Shown in pieces: positions 25,484 to 33,993 of a stretch of 57,969 nt of DNA. How positions within the stretch are numbered: position 1 is the stretch's first letter; each line of letters starts with the position of its first letter. The notes under the pieces were generated by a model. It was given only the letters and a program-made list of their open reading frames with translations. It was not told the DNA's origin and did no database searches. Origin of the DNA: Deltaproteobacteria bacterium RIFOXYD12_FULL_56_24 (GTDB taxonomy: Bacteria > Desulfobacterota > Desulfobulbia > Desulfobulbales > Desulfurivibrionaceae). The position numbers and the translations under genes are program-made. The stretch covers positions 1-57,969 of the forward strand of contig MGTD01000029.1 of NCBI GenBank assembly GCA_001799285.1, read 5' to 3'.

Positions 25484-25720
25484 ATGGGAATAATATCATT
25501 GCGTATCGAAGATGAGCTTCTTGCCGAAGTGACCAGTCAGGCAAGGGAACTGCACCTGACCAGGACGGAATACCTCCGGCGGGCGATCGCCGAGATGCGT
25601 GAAAAAATAGCCCGCGACCTCCGGCGACGGCGCCTTCAAGATGCCTCGCGCAAGGTGCGGGAGGAAAGCATGCTGGTCAATCAGGAGTTTGCCGAGATTG
25701 AGGATGCCCCAAATGCGTGA
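25484..25720 (+). CDS. Ribbon-helix-helix antitoxin (MazE/CopG type)
   Basis: 78 residues. The short N-terminal strand SLRIEDELLAEV and two helices (HLTRTEYLRRAIAEMREKI) match ribbon-helix-helix antitoxins; the charged tail would wrap the toxin. ATG 25484 follows GGAG at 25474. It overlaps the MazF/PemK toxin gene by 8 bp. Presumably it autoregulates the pair. Confidence 0.85.
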   Translation: MGIISLRIEDELLAEVTSQARELHLTRTEYLRRAIAEMREKIARDLRRRRLQDASRKVREESMLVNQEFAEIEDAPNA

Positions 25721-26057
25721 GCGTGGTGAAATCTGGCTGGCCAACCTCAACCCCGGCCGGGGGACGGAACCCGGCAAAACCAGGCCAGTCCTGATCGTGC
25801 AGAGCCAGGCCCTCCTCGACGTGGACCATCCCTCAACCCTGATCGTGCCGCTCACCACCAGGCTGATTGACGATGCCGCCCCGCTGCGCCTGCGTGTCCC
25901 TGCCGGCGGCGATCTGGCGCATGATTCAGACCTGCTCCTCGATCAACTCCAGGCTATCGACAACAACCGCCTGGTTAAAGGCCCGCTGCAACGCTGCCCT
26001 GAAGCATTGCTGACGCAGGTGGATCAGGCCTTGCTGGAGGTGCTTGATCTGGGGTGA
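25713..26057 (+). CDS. MazF/PemK-family endoribonuclease toxin
   Basis: 114 residues: RGEIWLANLNPGRGTEPGKTRPVLIVQ is the classical MazF opening, followed by the conserved VPLTTR strand. It would cleave mRNA at short sequences when released from the antitoxin encoded just upstream. GAGG at 25699 serves ATG 25713. The chain appears full length. Confidence 0.9.
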   Translation: MRERGEIWLANLNPGRGTEPGKTRPVLIVQSQALLDVDHPSTLIVPLTTRLIDDAAPLRLRVPAGGDLAHDSDLLLDQLQAIDNNRLVKGPLQRCPEALLTQVDQALLEVLDLG

Positions 26058-26119
26058 GAAGATGAAAAACCCCAGGCATCCGCTGTTGTTGTATCCCGCT
26101 CACCAGTGGAGGCAAAGCA

Positions 26120-26227
26120 ATGGACACCATTTTTTCCAATATCACCGTCAGCGTGACAGAATTAAAACGCAACTTTGCCGCTATTCTCAAACAAGCGGAT
26201 GATTCTCCCGTGGCTATTCTGAACTAA
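26120..26227 (+). pseudogene. Truncated Phd/YefM antitoxin fragment
   Basis: 35 codons matching the start of a Phd/YefM antitoxin (VTELKRNFAAILKQADDSPVAILN), then a TAA. Normal members continue for another 40-50 residues from exactly this point. The DNA that follows is mqsR coding sequence, so the fragment is probably the product of a deletion that joined two toxin-antitoxin loci. GGAGG precedes its ATG, so the peptide may still be made. Confidence 0.7.
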
Positions 26228-26239
26228 CCCCATTACCAT

Positions 26240-26515
26240 TTGGACGAGATCAAAACGGTTGTCGCCCGGCTTGGCAAGATGGCCTTTACCCAAACGGCTT
26301 TGTTCAACAGCCTTGCCATGGGCCTTTCCGCTGATGAAGCGGTGGGGGTCATCCTTACACTTTCAAGAGGGATGTTCTATAAATCCATGACCACTCATGC
26401 TGATCACACCCTGTGGCAAGACGTATATCATGCTCCGTGCCGGAACGGACTGACTGCGTATGTAAAAATGACCTTACGCAATGGGGCGGTAATAATTCAG
26501 TTCAAGGAGAAATAA
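26240..26515 (+). CDS. mqsR: MqsR-family mRNA interferase, 5' end replaced
   Basis: 91 residues from TTG 26240. Strong MqsR identity: FYKSMTTHADHTLWQDVYH and the C-terminal VIIQFKEK. MqsR toxins cut mRNA at GCU. The family's N-terminus (a few residues, then PHY.L..IK) is only partly present: the codons for PHYHLDEIK continue upstream of the TTG in frame but meet the phd fragment's stop at 26225. No ATG or ribosome-binding site is available, so translation would depend on reinitiation after the phd peptide. It may be poorly expressed or dead. Confidence 0.8.
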   Translation: MDEIKTVVARLGKMAFTQTALFNSLAMGLSADEAVGVILTLSRGMFYKSMTTHADHTLWQDVYHAPCRNGLTAYVKMTLRNGAVIIQFKEK

Positions 26516-26518
26516 ACC

Positions 26519-26926
26519 ATGGAAACAAAACAATGCGGTGCCTGTGGCGACCAGAACCTGACGATGGACACCAGAGACCGCCACATGACATATAAAGGGG
26601 AAGTAATCACGGTTAAGGCGTTGCCTGGATGGTATTGTCCGGATTGTGAAGAGAGCGAGTTTGTCAGCGGCGATGATGCACGACGATTCTCTGACGAGGT
26701 TGTCGCGGCCATGCAGGCCATCGATGCCAAAGAGGCGGCAACTATTCGTTCCATCCGTAAGCGTCTTGGCCTGAATCAGGCCGAGGCTGCGGCTCTCTTT
26801 GGCGGCGGGGTCAATGCCTTTTCCGAATATGAGCGCGGAATCCGCCAGCCGTCGAGATCGACGGTTTTGATTTTGAAGTTACTTGATCTGCATCCGGAGC
26901 TTTTATCTGAGATTAGGGCGGCGTGA
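26519..26926 (+). CDS. mqsA: MqsA-family antitoxin
   Basis: 135 residues. The N-terminal zinc domain has CGAC and CPDC. The C-terminal XRE helix-turn-helix contains AAALFGGGVNAFSEYERGIRQP, diagnostic for MqsA. It binds MqsR and represses the operon. It starts 3 bp after mqsR with AAGGAG upstream and appears intact, as expected if the toxin was still a threat when the upstream deletion occurred. Confidence 0.92.
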   Translation: METKQCGACGDQNLTMDTRDRHMTYKGEVITVKALPGWYCPDCEESEFVSGDDARRFSDEVVAAMQAIDAKEAATIRSIRKRLGLNQAEAAALFGGGVNAFSEYERGIRQPSRSTVLILKLLDLHPELLSEIRAA

Positions 26927-26970
26927 TCGGGAAAACAGGAGTCAGAAACTCCTGATCCTCAACCCGCATC

Positions 26971-27576
26971 CTACCGGTCGGCGCGGCCGATCAGGAAGAT
27001 ACCGTAGGTGGCCCGCAGGTTGGGGAGAAAGTGGACGATATGCCCGGTTTTCTGCTGCCGGTGGGTGTTGATCGCCACCTCCTTGAGGATGGCGATGCCC
27101 TTTTCCCTGGCAAAGTTGCGGAAATCCCGGAGGGTGATCACCCTGATGTTGGGGGTGTCGTACCATTCGTAGGGCAGCTCCTTGCTTCTCGGCGCATAGC
27201 CTGCGAAGAGGAGTTGCAGACGGATTCGCCAGTGGCTGAAATTGGGAAAGCTGACCACAACCTTTTTGCCGATGGAAAAAAGGTTGTTGATGAGGGCGAC
27301 CGGTTCGTAAACCTGTTGCAGGGTCTGGCTGATGATGATGTAGTCAAAGCTGTCCGGCGGATAATCAGCCACCTCCAGGTTAAAATCCCCCTGGAGCACG
27401 GAAAGACCCTTGCCGATGCAGACGGCCACCTCGGCCTCATCTTTCTCGATGCCGGTGGCCTTGACCCCTTTTTGCTCCTTGAGATACTGGAGCAGCTCCC
27501 CTTCGCCGCAGCCCAGATCAAGCACCCGTGAACCCGGCTCGATCAGGGAGGCGATGATCCGCAGATCAAAACGCAT
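26971..27576 (-). CDS. metW: MetW, methionine-biosynthesis methyltransferase-like protein
   Basis: 201 residues: SAM-binding VLDLGCGEGELLQYL, then the MetW core SFPNFSHWRIRLQLLFAGYAP. MetW works with MetX in homoserine acylation. Start 27576 follows AAGGGGAAAA on the minus strand. It is the last gene of the metY-metX-metW array; a REP palindrome sits in the 136-bp gap after metX. Confidence 0.9.
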   Translation of the reverse strand: MRFDLRIIASLIEPGSRVLDLGCGEGELLQYLKEQKGVKATGIEKDEAEVAVCIGKGLSVLQGDFNLEVADYPPDSFDYIIISQTLQQVYEPVALINNLFSIGKKVVVSFPNFSHWRIRLQLLFAGYAPRSKELPYEWYDTPNIRVITLRDFRNFAREKGIAILKEVAINTHRQQKTGHIVHFLPNLRATYGIFLIGRADR

Positions 27577-27621
27577 GGCTTTTCCCCTTATTCCATTTCT
27601 CAATCAAAGCGACAGTATTTG

Positions 27622-27677
27622 GTAGGAGCGGCTTTAGCCGCGATGTCCCGCAGTTTCGCGGCTAAAGCCGCTCCTAC
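27622..27677. repeat. REP palindrome (GTAGGAGCGGCTTTAGCCGC type)
   Basis: 22-bp perfect inverted arms around a 12-bp centre. The arm GTAGGAGCGGCTTTAGCCGC is a REP sequence widespread in proteobacteria and mobilised by RAYT transposases. No RAYT gene is in the window. Located between metX and metW, it may modulate metW expression or mRNA decay. Confidence 0.85.
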
Positions 27678-27712
27678 AGGGGCTTGGCTTCACTATTGCG
27701 ACAGAAATGGAA

Positions 27713-28855
27713 TTACCCGTCGGCAGACCTCTCCCGGAAAACCCGGGAAAGAAAGGCGGCCACCAGGGAGTGCAGCCTTTCATTGGGCAGCAAAAAGGCA
27801 TCATGGCCCCAGTCCGACTCGATCTCGCAGAAACTCACATCCATCCCGTTTCTTTTAAGATACCGAACCAGGGTCCGTGACTGCTCGGTGGGATAGAGCC
27901 AGTCCGAGGTAAAAGCCACCACCAGAAAGCTGATCTCAGCCGCGCTCAACCCGGCGGCCGCGTAATCGTCAAGGTCGAAATAATCCGCAGCCTTGGTCAG
28001 GTAGAGAAAGGAATTGGCGTCAAAGCGCTCGACAAACTTGTTGCCCTGGTAGCGCAGATAGCTCTCCACCTCGAAACCGGCGTCGAAATGAAAGGAAAGG
28101 GCATCCCTGCTCTTGAGCTGCCTGCCGAACTTCTTCCGCATGGACTCGTTGGAAAGATAGGTGATATGCCCGATCATCCGGGCCACGGCCAGGCCGAGGT
28201 CTGGCTTGGCCCCCTGTTCGTAATAATCGCCCCCCCGCCAATGGGGATCGGCCATGATCGCCTGACGGGCCACCTCGTTGAAGGCGATCGACTGGGCCGA
28301 ATGCCGGGGCGTGGTGGCCAGGGGAATCGCCGCCCGGACCATCTCGGGATAGCGGGCGCACCAGGCCAGGACCTGCATGCCGCCCACCGAGCCGCCCACC
28401 ACCGCAAGCAGCCGGGCAATGCCGAGATGGTCGACCAGCGCCTTTTGCGCCGCCACCATGTCGCCGATGGTGAGCAGGGGAAAGGTGAGGCCATAGGGAT
28501 GACCGGTCGCCGGGTTGAGCGAGGAAGGGCCGGTACTGCCCATGCAGCCGCCCAGCACGTTGGCGCAGATGACGAAATAACGTTCGGTGTCAATGGCCTT
28601 GCCTGGGCCGACCATGATCTCCCACCAGCCGGGCCGGGCATCATCTTTGGTGTAGCAGCCCGCCACGTGGGAATCCCCGGTGAGGGCGTGAACCACCAGG
28701 ATGGCGTTGTCCTTGTCCGGGGCCAGAACGCCGAGGGTTTCGTAGGCAATGGTCACCGGGCCCAGCCGTTCGCCGCTTTCGAGCACCAGCTCGTGGGGCG
28801 GCTCAGCAAAGGTGAAAAACTGTTTGCTTACCAGATTGGCACAGACGTCCGGCAT
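27713..28855 (-). CDS. metX: Homoserine O-acetyltransferase
   Basis: 380 residues, alpha/beta-hydrolase fold. Nucleophile S156 in GGSVGGMQ, oxyanion region HALTGDSH, and the C-terminal acid/histidine pair in SDWGHDAFLL. It makes O-acetylhomoserine (or O-succinyl; specificity not read here) for sulfhydrylation by MetY. It starts 3 bp after metY. Confidence 0.94.
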   Translation of the reverse strand: MPDVCANLVSKQFFTFAEPPHELVLESGERLGPVTIAYETLGVLAPDKDNAILVVHALTGDSHVAGCYTKDDARPGWWEIMVGPGKAIDTERYFVICANVLGGCMGSTGPSSLNPATGHPYGLTFPLLTIGDMVAAQKALVDHLGIARLLAVVGGSVGGMQVLAWCARYPEMVRAAIPLATTPRHSAQSIAFNEVARQAIMADPHWRGGDYYEQGAKPDLGLAVARMIGHITYLSNESMRKKFGRQLKSRDALSFHFDAGFEVESYLRYQGNKFVERFDANSFLYLTKAADYFDLDDYAAAGLSAAEISFLVVAFTSDWLYPTEQSRTLVRYLKRNGMDVSFCEIESDWGHDAFLLPNERLHSLVAAFLSRVFRERSADG

Positions 28856-28858
28856 GGT

Positions 28859-30115
28859 TCAGATCTTCTCCAGGGCTTGGGCCAGATCGTCGATGATATC
28901 CTCCGCCGCCTCGATTCCCACGGAGAGGCGCACCAGGTCGGGGGTGATGTCCAGATTTTTCCTGGTCTCCCCGGCAAAGGAGAGGTACTGGCTGGAATAG
29001 GGATGAATGACCAAACTCTTGCAGTCGCCGATGTTGGCCAGGTGATAGATCAGTTTCAGATTGTTGATGAAGCGAAAACAGGCCGCCTGATCAGCCAGAC
29101 CGAAGGTGAACATGCCGCCAAAGCCTAAATCCCCGAACTGCCGTTTTGCCACCTCGTGCTGGGGATGGTCGGCAAGGCCGGGGTAACGCACCCACTGCAC
29201 CTTGGGCTGCGAGGCGAGAAAGGCGGCGACCTTGCCGGCATTGGCCAGATGGCGCTCCATCCGCAGGGCCAGGGTGTCCAGACCCAGCATGGTCAGATAG
29301 GCATGGAGCGGCGCCGCCGTGGTGCCGAAATTGATGTGCAGCTCCCGCCAGACCCGGTCCAGATAGGCCAGCTCCCCCTTGCGCTCGACAAACAGGGCGA
29401 AATCGGCAAAACGCTCGCTGCTCCAGTCAAAACTCGCCCCGTCGATAACCACCCCGCCGGTCGCATCGCCATGGCCGCTAAGGTATTTGGTGGTGGAATG
29501 GATGACGATATCGGCCCCCAGCTCCAGAGGCCGGCAAAGGTACGGGGTGGCCAGGGTATTGTCCACCACCAGGGGCAGACCGTGGCGGTGGGCGAGCTGC
29601 GCGGCTGCGGCCAGGTCCGGCACATCCATCTTCGGGTTGCCGATGGTTTCGAGATAAATAAAGCGGGTCTTCTCGTTGATCGCCGCCGCCATGGCCGCCA
29701 GATCGGTGGACTCGACAAAGCGGGCCGTGATCCCGTATTTCTTGAAAACGTTGGCAAAAAGCACGTAGGTGGACATGAAGAGAGAATTGCCGCAGACAAA
29801 CTCGTCCCCGGCACGCAGCAGGGCCAGACAGCCGTTGGTGATTGCCGCCATGCCCGAAGCCATGAACACCGCACCCCGGCCGCCTTCCAGCGCCGCCAGC
29901 TTCTGCTCCAGCACCCGGTTGGTAGGGTTGGTGAGCCTCGCGTAGATATGGTCGGTGGTGCGCCCGGCAAAGGTATCGCTTAAGTTCTCCGCTGTTTCGT
30001 GGCAATGGGCCGCCGTCTGATAAATAGGGGGCAGAGTGGCGCCCTGCCAATCTCCAGGCTTTAAGGCGGCGTGAATTACCTGGGTATGAAAATGCCTTTT
30101 CTTTTCCGCTTCCAT
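28859..30115 (-). CDS. metY: O-acetylhomoserine sulfhydrylase (MetY)
   Basis: 418 residues, PLP-dependent Cys/Met metabolism family: TRFIYLETIGNPKMDVPD, VVDNTLATPYL, and the PLP lysine in HSTTKYLSGHGDATGG. It condenses O-acetylhomoserine with sulfide to homocysteine, a sensible direct route in a sulfide-rich organism. First gene of the metYXW operon, preceded by a structured leader. GGAG precedes its ATG. Confidence 0.93.
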   Translation of the reverse strand: MEAEKKRHFHTQVIHAALKPGDWQGATLPPIYQTAAHCHETAENLSDTFAGRTTDHIYARLTNPTNRVLEQKLAALEGGRGAVFMASGMAAITNGCLALLRAGDEFVCGNSLFMSTYVLFANVFKKYGITARFVESTDLAAMAAAINEKTRFIYLETIGNPKMDVPDLAAAAQLAHRHGLPLVVDNTLATPYLCRPLELGADIVIHSTTKYLSGHGDATGGVVIDGASFDWSSERFADFALFVERKGELAYLDRVWRELHINFGTTAAPLHAYLTMLGLDTLALRMERHLANAGKVAAFLASQPKVQWVRYPGLADHPQHEVAKRQFGDLGFGGMFTFGLADQAACFRFINNLKLIYHLANIGDCKSLVIHPYSSQYLSFAGETRKNLDITPDLVRLSVGIEAAEDIIDDLAQALEKI

Positions 30116-30144
30116 CTTTGATTCTCCGATCTTTTCGTCTGAAG

Positions 30145-30216
30145 GGCAAGAAGTTGCCTGCGGTGGACCTTTCCCGTCCCACCAAAGTCTGCCTAAACTA
30201 CCACATGGTAGCAGGC
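30145..30216 (-). promoter_or_regulatory. Structured leader upstream of metY
   Basis: On the minus strand three hairpins follow each other: GCCT-CTACCA/TGGTAG-AGGC (plus coordinates 30191-30216), GGTGG/CCACC (30162-30183) and GGCAA/TTGCC (30145-30158). The last is about 30 nt before the metY start. No match to the SAM-I, SAM-II or SAH riboswitch cores is evident to me. It could be an unclassified regulatory RNA or simply ordinary 5' UTR structure. Confidence 0.4.
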
Positions 30217-30259
30217 TGTCGAGAGAAAAAATCCGCCGTAATTAGCCATGTTTTATTTT

Positions 30260-31129
30260 TCACTCTTTCCCCGCCTTACTGAAATCCGCCAGTTGCCCGA
30301 CCATCTCGGCATGGATCCTGCCGTTGCTCGCCACCACCTCCGGCAGATAGGGGGTGTACTCTTGGCCATTGTAGGCGGTCAGCCGACCGCCTGCCTCGCT
30401 CACCAGCAGCATGGCCGCAGCGGTATCCCAGGGCTTGAGGTTGATCTCCCAGAAGCCGTCGGTCCGGCCGCAGGCAAGATAGGCAAGATCAACCGCCGCA
30501 GCCCCGGTCCGCCGCACTCCCTGGCATCTCGTCAGCAACCGGCTAAGCGCTGTCATCACCCCATCGACCTCTGTCTCGATGGCATAGGGAAAGCCCGTGG
30601 CCAAAAGGGAGTCCTGCAACAAAGAGGCGCCGGAAACCTGGATGGGGTGGCCATTGAGCCAGGCCCCGCCGCCAAGACAGGCGCAGAAAAGCTCGTCCTG
30701 CATGGGCGCGTACACCACGCCGACCTTGCTGAGGGTGCCCACCGCATAGGCGATTGAGACCGCAAAAATCGGAAAGCCGTGGGCAAAATTGGTGGTGCCG
30801 TCCAGGGGGTCAATGACCCAGACCGGCCCCTGGGGCAGGGTTTCATAGGAGGAGTGCGATTCTTCCGCGAGAAAACCGATGCCCTCGCCCGCTTCCTTGA
30901 GCATGGCCAGCACGGTCTGCTCCGCAGCCACGTCCGCCTCGGTGACCAGATCAATGGCCCCTTTGTGGGTAATCAGGTGGGGCTGGTCGTACAGGCCTCG
31001 CAAAATATTGCCTGCGGCAAGGGCGGCCCTCCCTGCGGTGCGCAAAATCTCGCCCAGGGACGGATCATTGCAGCCCAAGACACACCGGGCAATCCTTTCT
31101 TCCTCGCCATTGCTTAAAATGCCGGCCAT
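30260..31129 (-). CDS. Inositol monophosphatase family protein
   Basis: 289 residues. Metal-site motifs are LAEESH, WVIDPLDGTTNFAHGFP and the C-terminal WDTAAAMLLVSEAGG. It hydrolyses inositol phosphate or a related phosphoester (SuhB-like). Start 31129 follows GGGGAGAAAC on the minus strand; the frame extends further upstream, through MITE DNA at 31232-31269, and that part is not believed. Confidence 0.9.
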   Translation of the reverse strand: MAGILSNGEEERIARCVLGCNDPSLGEILRTAGRAALAAGNILRGLYDQPHLITHKGAIDLVTEADVAAEQTVLAMLKEAGEGIGFLAEESHSSYETLPQGPVWVIDPLDGTTNFAHGFPIFAVSIAYAVGTLSKVGVVYAPMQDELFCACLGGGAWLNGHPIQVSGASLLQDSLLATGFPYAIETEVDGVMTALSRLLTRCQGVRRTGAAAVDLAYLACGRTDGFWEINLKPWDTAAAMLLVSEAGGRLTAYNGQEYTPYLPEVVASNGRIHAEMVGQLADFSKAGKE

Positions 31130-31231
31130 GTTTCTCCCCATAATCATTATGCTTGAAAGCGCAAAAAGCCGGTTACCCCGCAATCCCCTTTGCAGGATCA
31201 GCCAACTTGCGATACAGTACAAAAAATCAGC

Positions 31232-31269
31232 GTAACTATCCAGCAGCAACGCGTCTGCGTTGTTATCAG
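31232..31269 (+). mobile_element. Family B MITE end fragment
   Basis: GTAACTATCCAGCAGCAACG and the following bases match the left end of the 14733 and 40194 copies over about 38 bp with few changes, then similarity stops. No right end or target duplication is seen: a one-ended remnant. The apparent TTG start of the MFS gene (31260) lies inside it. Confidence 0.7.
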
Positions 31270-32714
31270 TCCGCACTTTTTCCCCGAGGCAACAGAACCC
31301 TTCCGTGTCTTCCCCTGCGAACAAATGGCCCACGTTTCTCATCGTGGCCAGCGGCGTGTTCATGTCCACCCTGGACAGCAGCATGGTGAACATCGCCCTG
31401 CCCTTCATCATGAAGGATTTTCACAGCTCGCTGGCCGATACCCAGTGGGTGGTGCTGATTTATCTGCTTACCATCACCGCCACCCTGCTCTTCTGGGGCC
31501 ATCTTGCCGACCGGCTGGGCCGGGGCAGGATCTACACCTCGGGGCTGCTGATCTTCGCCCTGGGCTCCCTGGCCTGCGCCTGGGCCCCAGGCCTGGCCTT
31601 CCTGGTGGCCGCCAGATTCTCTCAGGCCCTGGGCGGGGCGATGATGATGGCCGCAGGCCCGGCGATCATCAAGGATGCCTTCCCGCGCGAACAGCTGGGC
31701 CGCGGCTTGGGGTTGATCGGCATGGCCGTTTCCCTCGGCTTGATGAGCGGCCCTAGCCTGGGGGGCTTGCTGCTCGAACTCGCCTCCTGGCGCGTCCTTT
31801 TTCTCCTCACCGTGCCGCTGGGGCTGCTCTTCGCTTTCTTTGCCATCCGGGTTCTGCCCGGCCCAACCCGCCATTACACCGGGCCGCTGGACTGGCTGGG
31901 AAGCCTCGCCTGGGCCGCGGCCCTGGTCCTGCTTTGCCTGACCCTGAGCCAGGTCTCCGCCCCCAGCTGGTCTGCCACCGGCTTGCTCCTCACCGGCGGC
32001 GGTGGAGCGGCCGCCCTGGCCTGCTTTATCGCCATCGAAGCCCGGCAGCCCCACCCGCTTCTGGTCCTGAAGCTTTTCCGCAACCGGCACTTCAGCCTGG
32101 CCATCGTCAGCGCGGTGCTTTCCTTCACGGTTCTTTTTGGCGTGATCCTGCTTATCCCCTTTCATCTTGACCGGGTTCTCGGCCTGCCGCCTTCGCAAAT
32201 CGGCTTGGTCATGCTGGCCATCCCCTCCTCGATCCTGGTGGTCTCCCCCTTGGCCGGCTGGCTTTCCGATCAGGTCGGCGCCCGGTTTATCAGCACTCTC
32301 GGCCTTGGCGTCTCCACCCTGGGAGTGTTCCTGCTTTCGACGATTCAGGCCGCCACCCCGCCGTCCATGATTGCCGGGCAGCTGCTGCTGGTTGGCCTGG
32401 GGCAGGCCCTGTTTCTTTCGCCGAACAGCGCCTCAGTCCTAAGCCACGTCGAGGCAGACAAGGCCGGAGCAGCCGCGGCCCTGCTGGCCACGGCCAGAAA
32501 TCTGGGCATGCTCCTGGGTATCGCCCAGGCGGCCCTGATCTTCTCCCTCTTTTTTCGGGGGCTCACCAACGGTCTTGATTTACGGGATTTCCGACCGGAG
32601 CATACCGCAGCCTTCCTGACCGCCCTGCACGGCGCCTTGCTGGGGGCGGCCCTCACCGGCTTGCTCGGCACGGCGGCCTCCTGGTTCCGGGGCAAAGCGG
32701 AAAACGGAAATTAA
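31260..32714 (+). CDS. DHA2-type MFS drug exporter
   Basis: 484 residues, probably 14 membrane helices. Motifs: DSSMVNIALPFI at helix 1, WGHLADRLGRGRIY between helices 2 and 3, and motif C GPSLGGLL. It resembles EmrB/QacA proton-driven exporters. The start is uncertain: TTG 31260 lies in MITE remnant DNA, and no good ribosome-binding site is evident; the folded protein would need to begin before residue 25. The native start may have been lost. Confidence 0.85.
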   Translation: MLSVRTFSPRQQNPSVSSPANKWPTFLIVASGVFMSTLDSSMVNIALPFIMKDFHSSLADTQWVVLIYLLTITATLLFWGHLADRLGRGRIYTSGLLIFALGSLACAWAPGLAFLVAARFSQALGGAMMMAAGPAIIKDAFPREQLGRGLGLIGMAVSLGLMSGPSLGGLLLELASWRVLFLLTVPLGLLFAFFAIRVLPGPTRHYTGPLDWLGSLAWAAALVLLCLTLSQVSAPSWSATGLLLTGGGGAAALACFIAIEARQPHPLLVLKLFRNRHFSLAIVSAVLSFTVLFGVILLIPFHLDRVLGLPPSQIGLVMLAIPSSILVVSPLAGWLSDQVGARFISTLGLGVSTLGVFLLSTIQAATPPSMIAGQLLLVGLGQALFLSPNSASVLSHVEADKAGAAAALLATARNLGMLLGIAQAALIFSLFFRGLTNGLDLRDFRPEHTAAFLTALHGALLGAALTGLLGTAASWFRGKAENGN

Positions 32715-32782
32715 GGGGCTGCCTTCGGATTATCTGACCTATACTACTTATAGGACCTATATGACTCATGCCTCCCGTATCA

Positions 32783-33868
32783 TCAAGCCTGAAGGTCAAC
32801 GATCCTGACGCTGTCCAGTTGCGCCGCCATCTCAATAGCGGTCTTCAATGATTCTAGCATGCCGACCTTGGCAACCCGGCAGGAGAAATGGACCACCCCA
32901 TAACCGAGCTTGCCCAGCAGCTCCTCAAGCTCACCAAGCTGCGGGGCCAGATGCTCCTGCACCTCCTCGCTGTTCACCAGGCATTCCCCTTGCAGGGTCT
33001 GGCCCTTGATCCGGAGTTGAATCTGCACCTCCCCCATTCGGCTCATCTCCAGAAAAAAAGAAAGCGAGTAGCCCCGTCCCCCGCCGGCGGCAGCCTGATC
33101 CTCCCCGCGGTCCAGGGTGAAGAGCCATTGCCCCACCCCGGCGCCCATGGCAAAGAGGCAGGGGAAGAGGAGAAACTGCGCCTGCTGGGTCGAAGCGGGC
33201 AGAGCGTTAAGTTCGCCCTGCAATTCCAGAAGCATCCCGAGCTTCTGCATGGCGGCGCCGTTCGCTTTACTCAAAACCCCTCCCTGTTCCCCGGCCAGGA
33301 GGGCGATCAGTTCCTGGAGCCTTTCCGGCCCAGAGCCTGCCTGGCCGAGGCCGCCATCTTCCGCGGCCACTCCGCTGCCCAGCATGGCCAGCAGACGGAT
33401 GAGCCGGCCGGGATCGGCCTCCGACCCCATGGCGCTATTGGCAAAATTTTGCAGGGCTAAAGCCTGCTCCGGAAAACTATTTTCCGCTTCCGCGAGAAAA
33501 GCCAGGCCGAGCAAGGCCCGCAACCCTTTACCCATGGCGGCGGGGTCGGTATAAAACTGCCGGATAAATTCCTGAGCCGCCCCTTTTTTGTCCGCCACCC
33601 GCAGCCAGAGAGGCTCGGTCTGCTGCACCTCAAACCAGAGGGCGCTGCCGGGCTTCAGCGCTACCTCGCTCCTCGCCTCGACGATCTGGCCACCGATCTC
33701 CAGAAGAACCTTGCCCTCGGGGGTGAAGCCGGTCACCTCCCCTCTGAGCAGTTGTCCCGGCCCCAAAAGCGAGGGCCCCGGCGCGACTGGCTTGTCGCCG
33801 CCTTCAATCCGGCCTGAAGCGGGCAACTGTATCCCCTTGAAAGGAGGAGTTGGTCCTTCGATTTTCAT
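32783..33868 (-). CDS. FliK-like flagellar hook-length control C-domain protein (orphan)
   Basis: 361 residues, glycine- and alanine-rich, low-complexity middle. The C-terminal about 90 residues (SRMGEVQIQLRIKG through LGKLGYGVVHFSC) match the Flg_hook fold of FliK. The N-terminus is not FliK-like, and no other flagellar gene is in the window. Such orphan proteins occur in deltaproteobacteria; the role is unknown. Confidence 0.65.
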   Translation of the reverse strand: MKIEGPTPPFKGIQLPASGRIEGGDKPVAPGPSLLGPGQLLRGEVTGFTPEGKVLLEIGGQIVEARSEVALKPGSALWFEVQQTEPLWLRVADKKGAAQEFIRQFYTDPAAMGKGLRALLGLAFLAEAENSFPEQALALQNFANSAMGSEADPGRLIRLLAMLGSGVAAEDGGLGQAGSGPERLQELIALLAGEQGGVLSKANGAAMQKLGMLLELQGELNALPASTQQAQFLLFPCLFAMGAGVGQWLFTLDRGEDQAAAGGGRGYSLSFFLEMSRMGEVQIQLRIKGQTLQGECLVNSEEVQEHLAPQLGELEELLGKLGYGVVHFSCRVAKVGMLESLKTAIEMAAQLDSVRIVDLQA

Positions 33869-33993
33869 ACCTTACCCACCTCGTCTGCCTGATGCCGGGA
33901 TTGGCCGACACCTGGCACCTGGCAACTTTTTAATCGGCAGCAAATTAGTAATCTTTCACTAGGGGCACCAAAATTTACGATAACCCCAGGGAT

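Noticed and set aside
26240-26515. Intact mqsR with a normal start
   Set aside because: No ATG or GTG with a ribosome-binding site exists; the upstream in-frame codons run into the phd fragment's stop.
30116-30216. SAM-I, SAM-II or SAH riboswitch upstream of metY
   Set aside because: Hairpins exist, but I cannot find the conserved core sequences of any of these classes.
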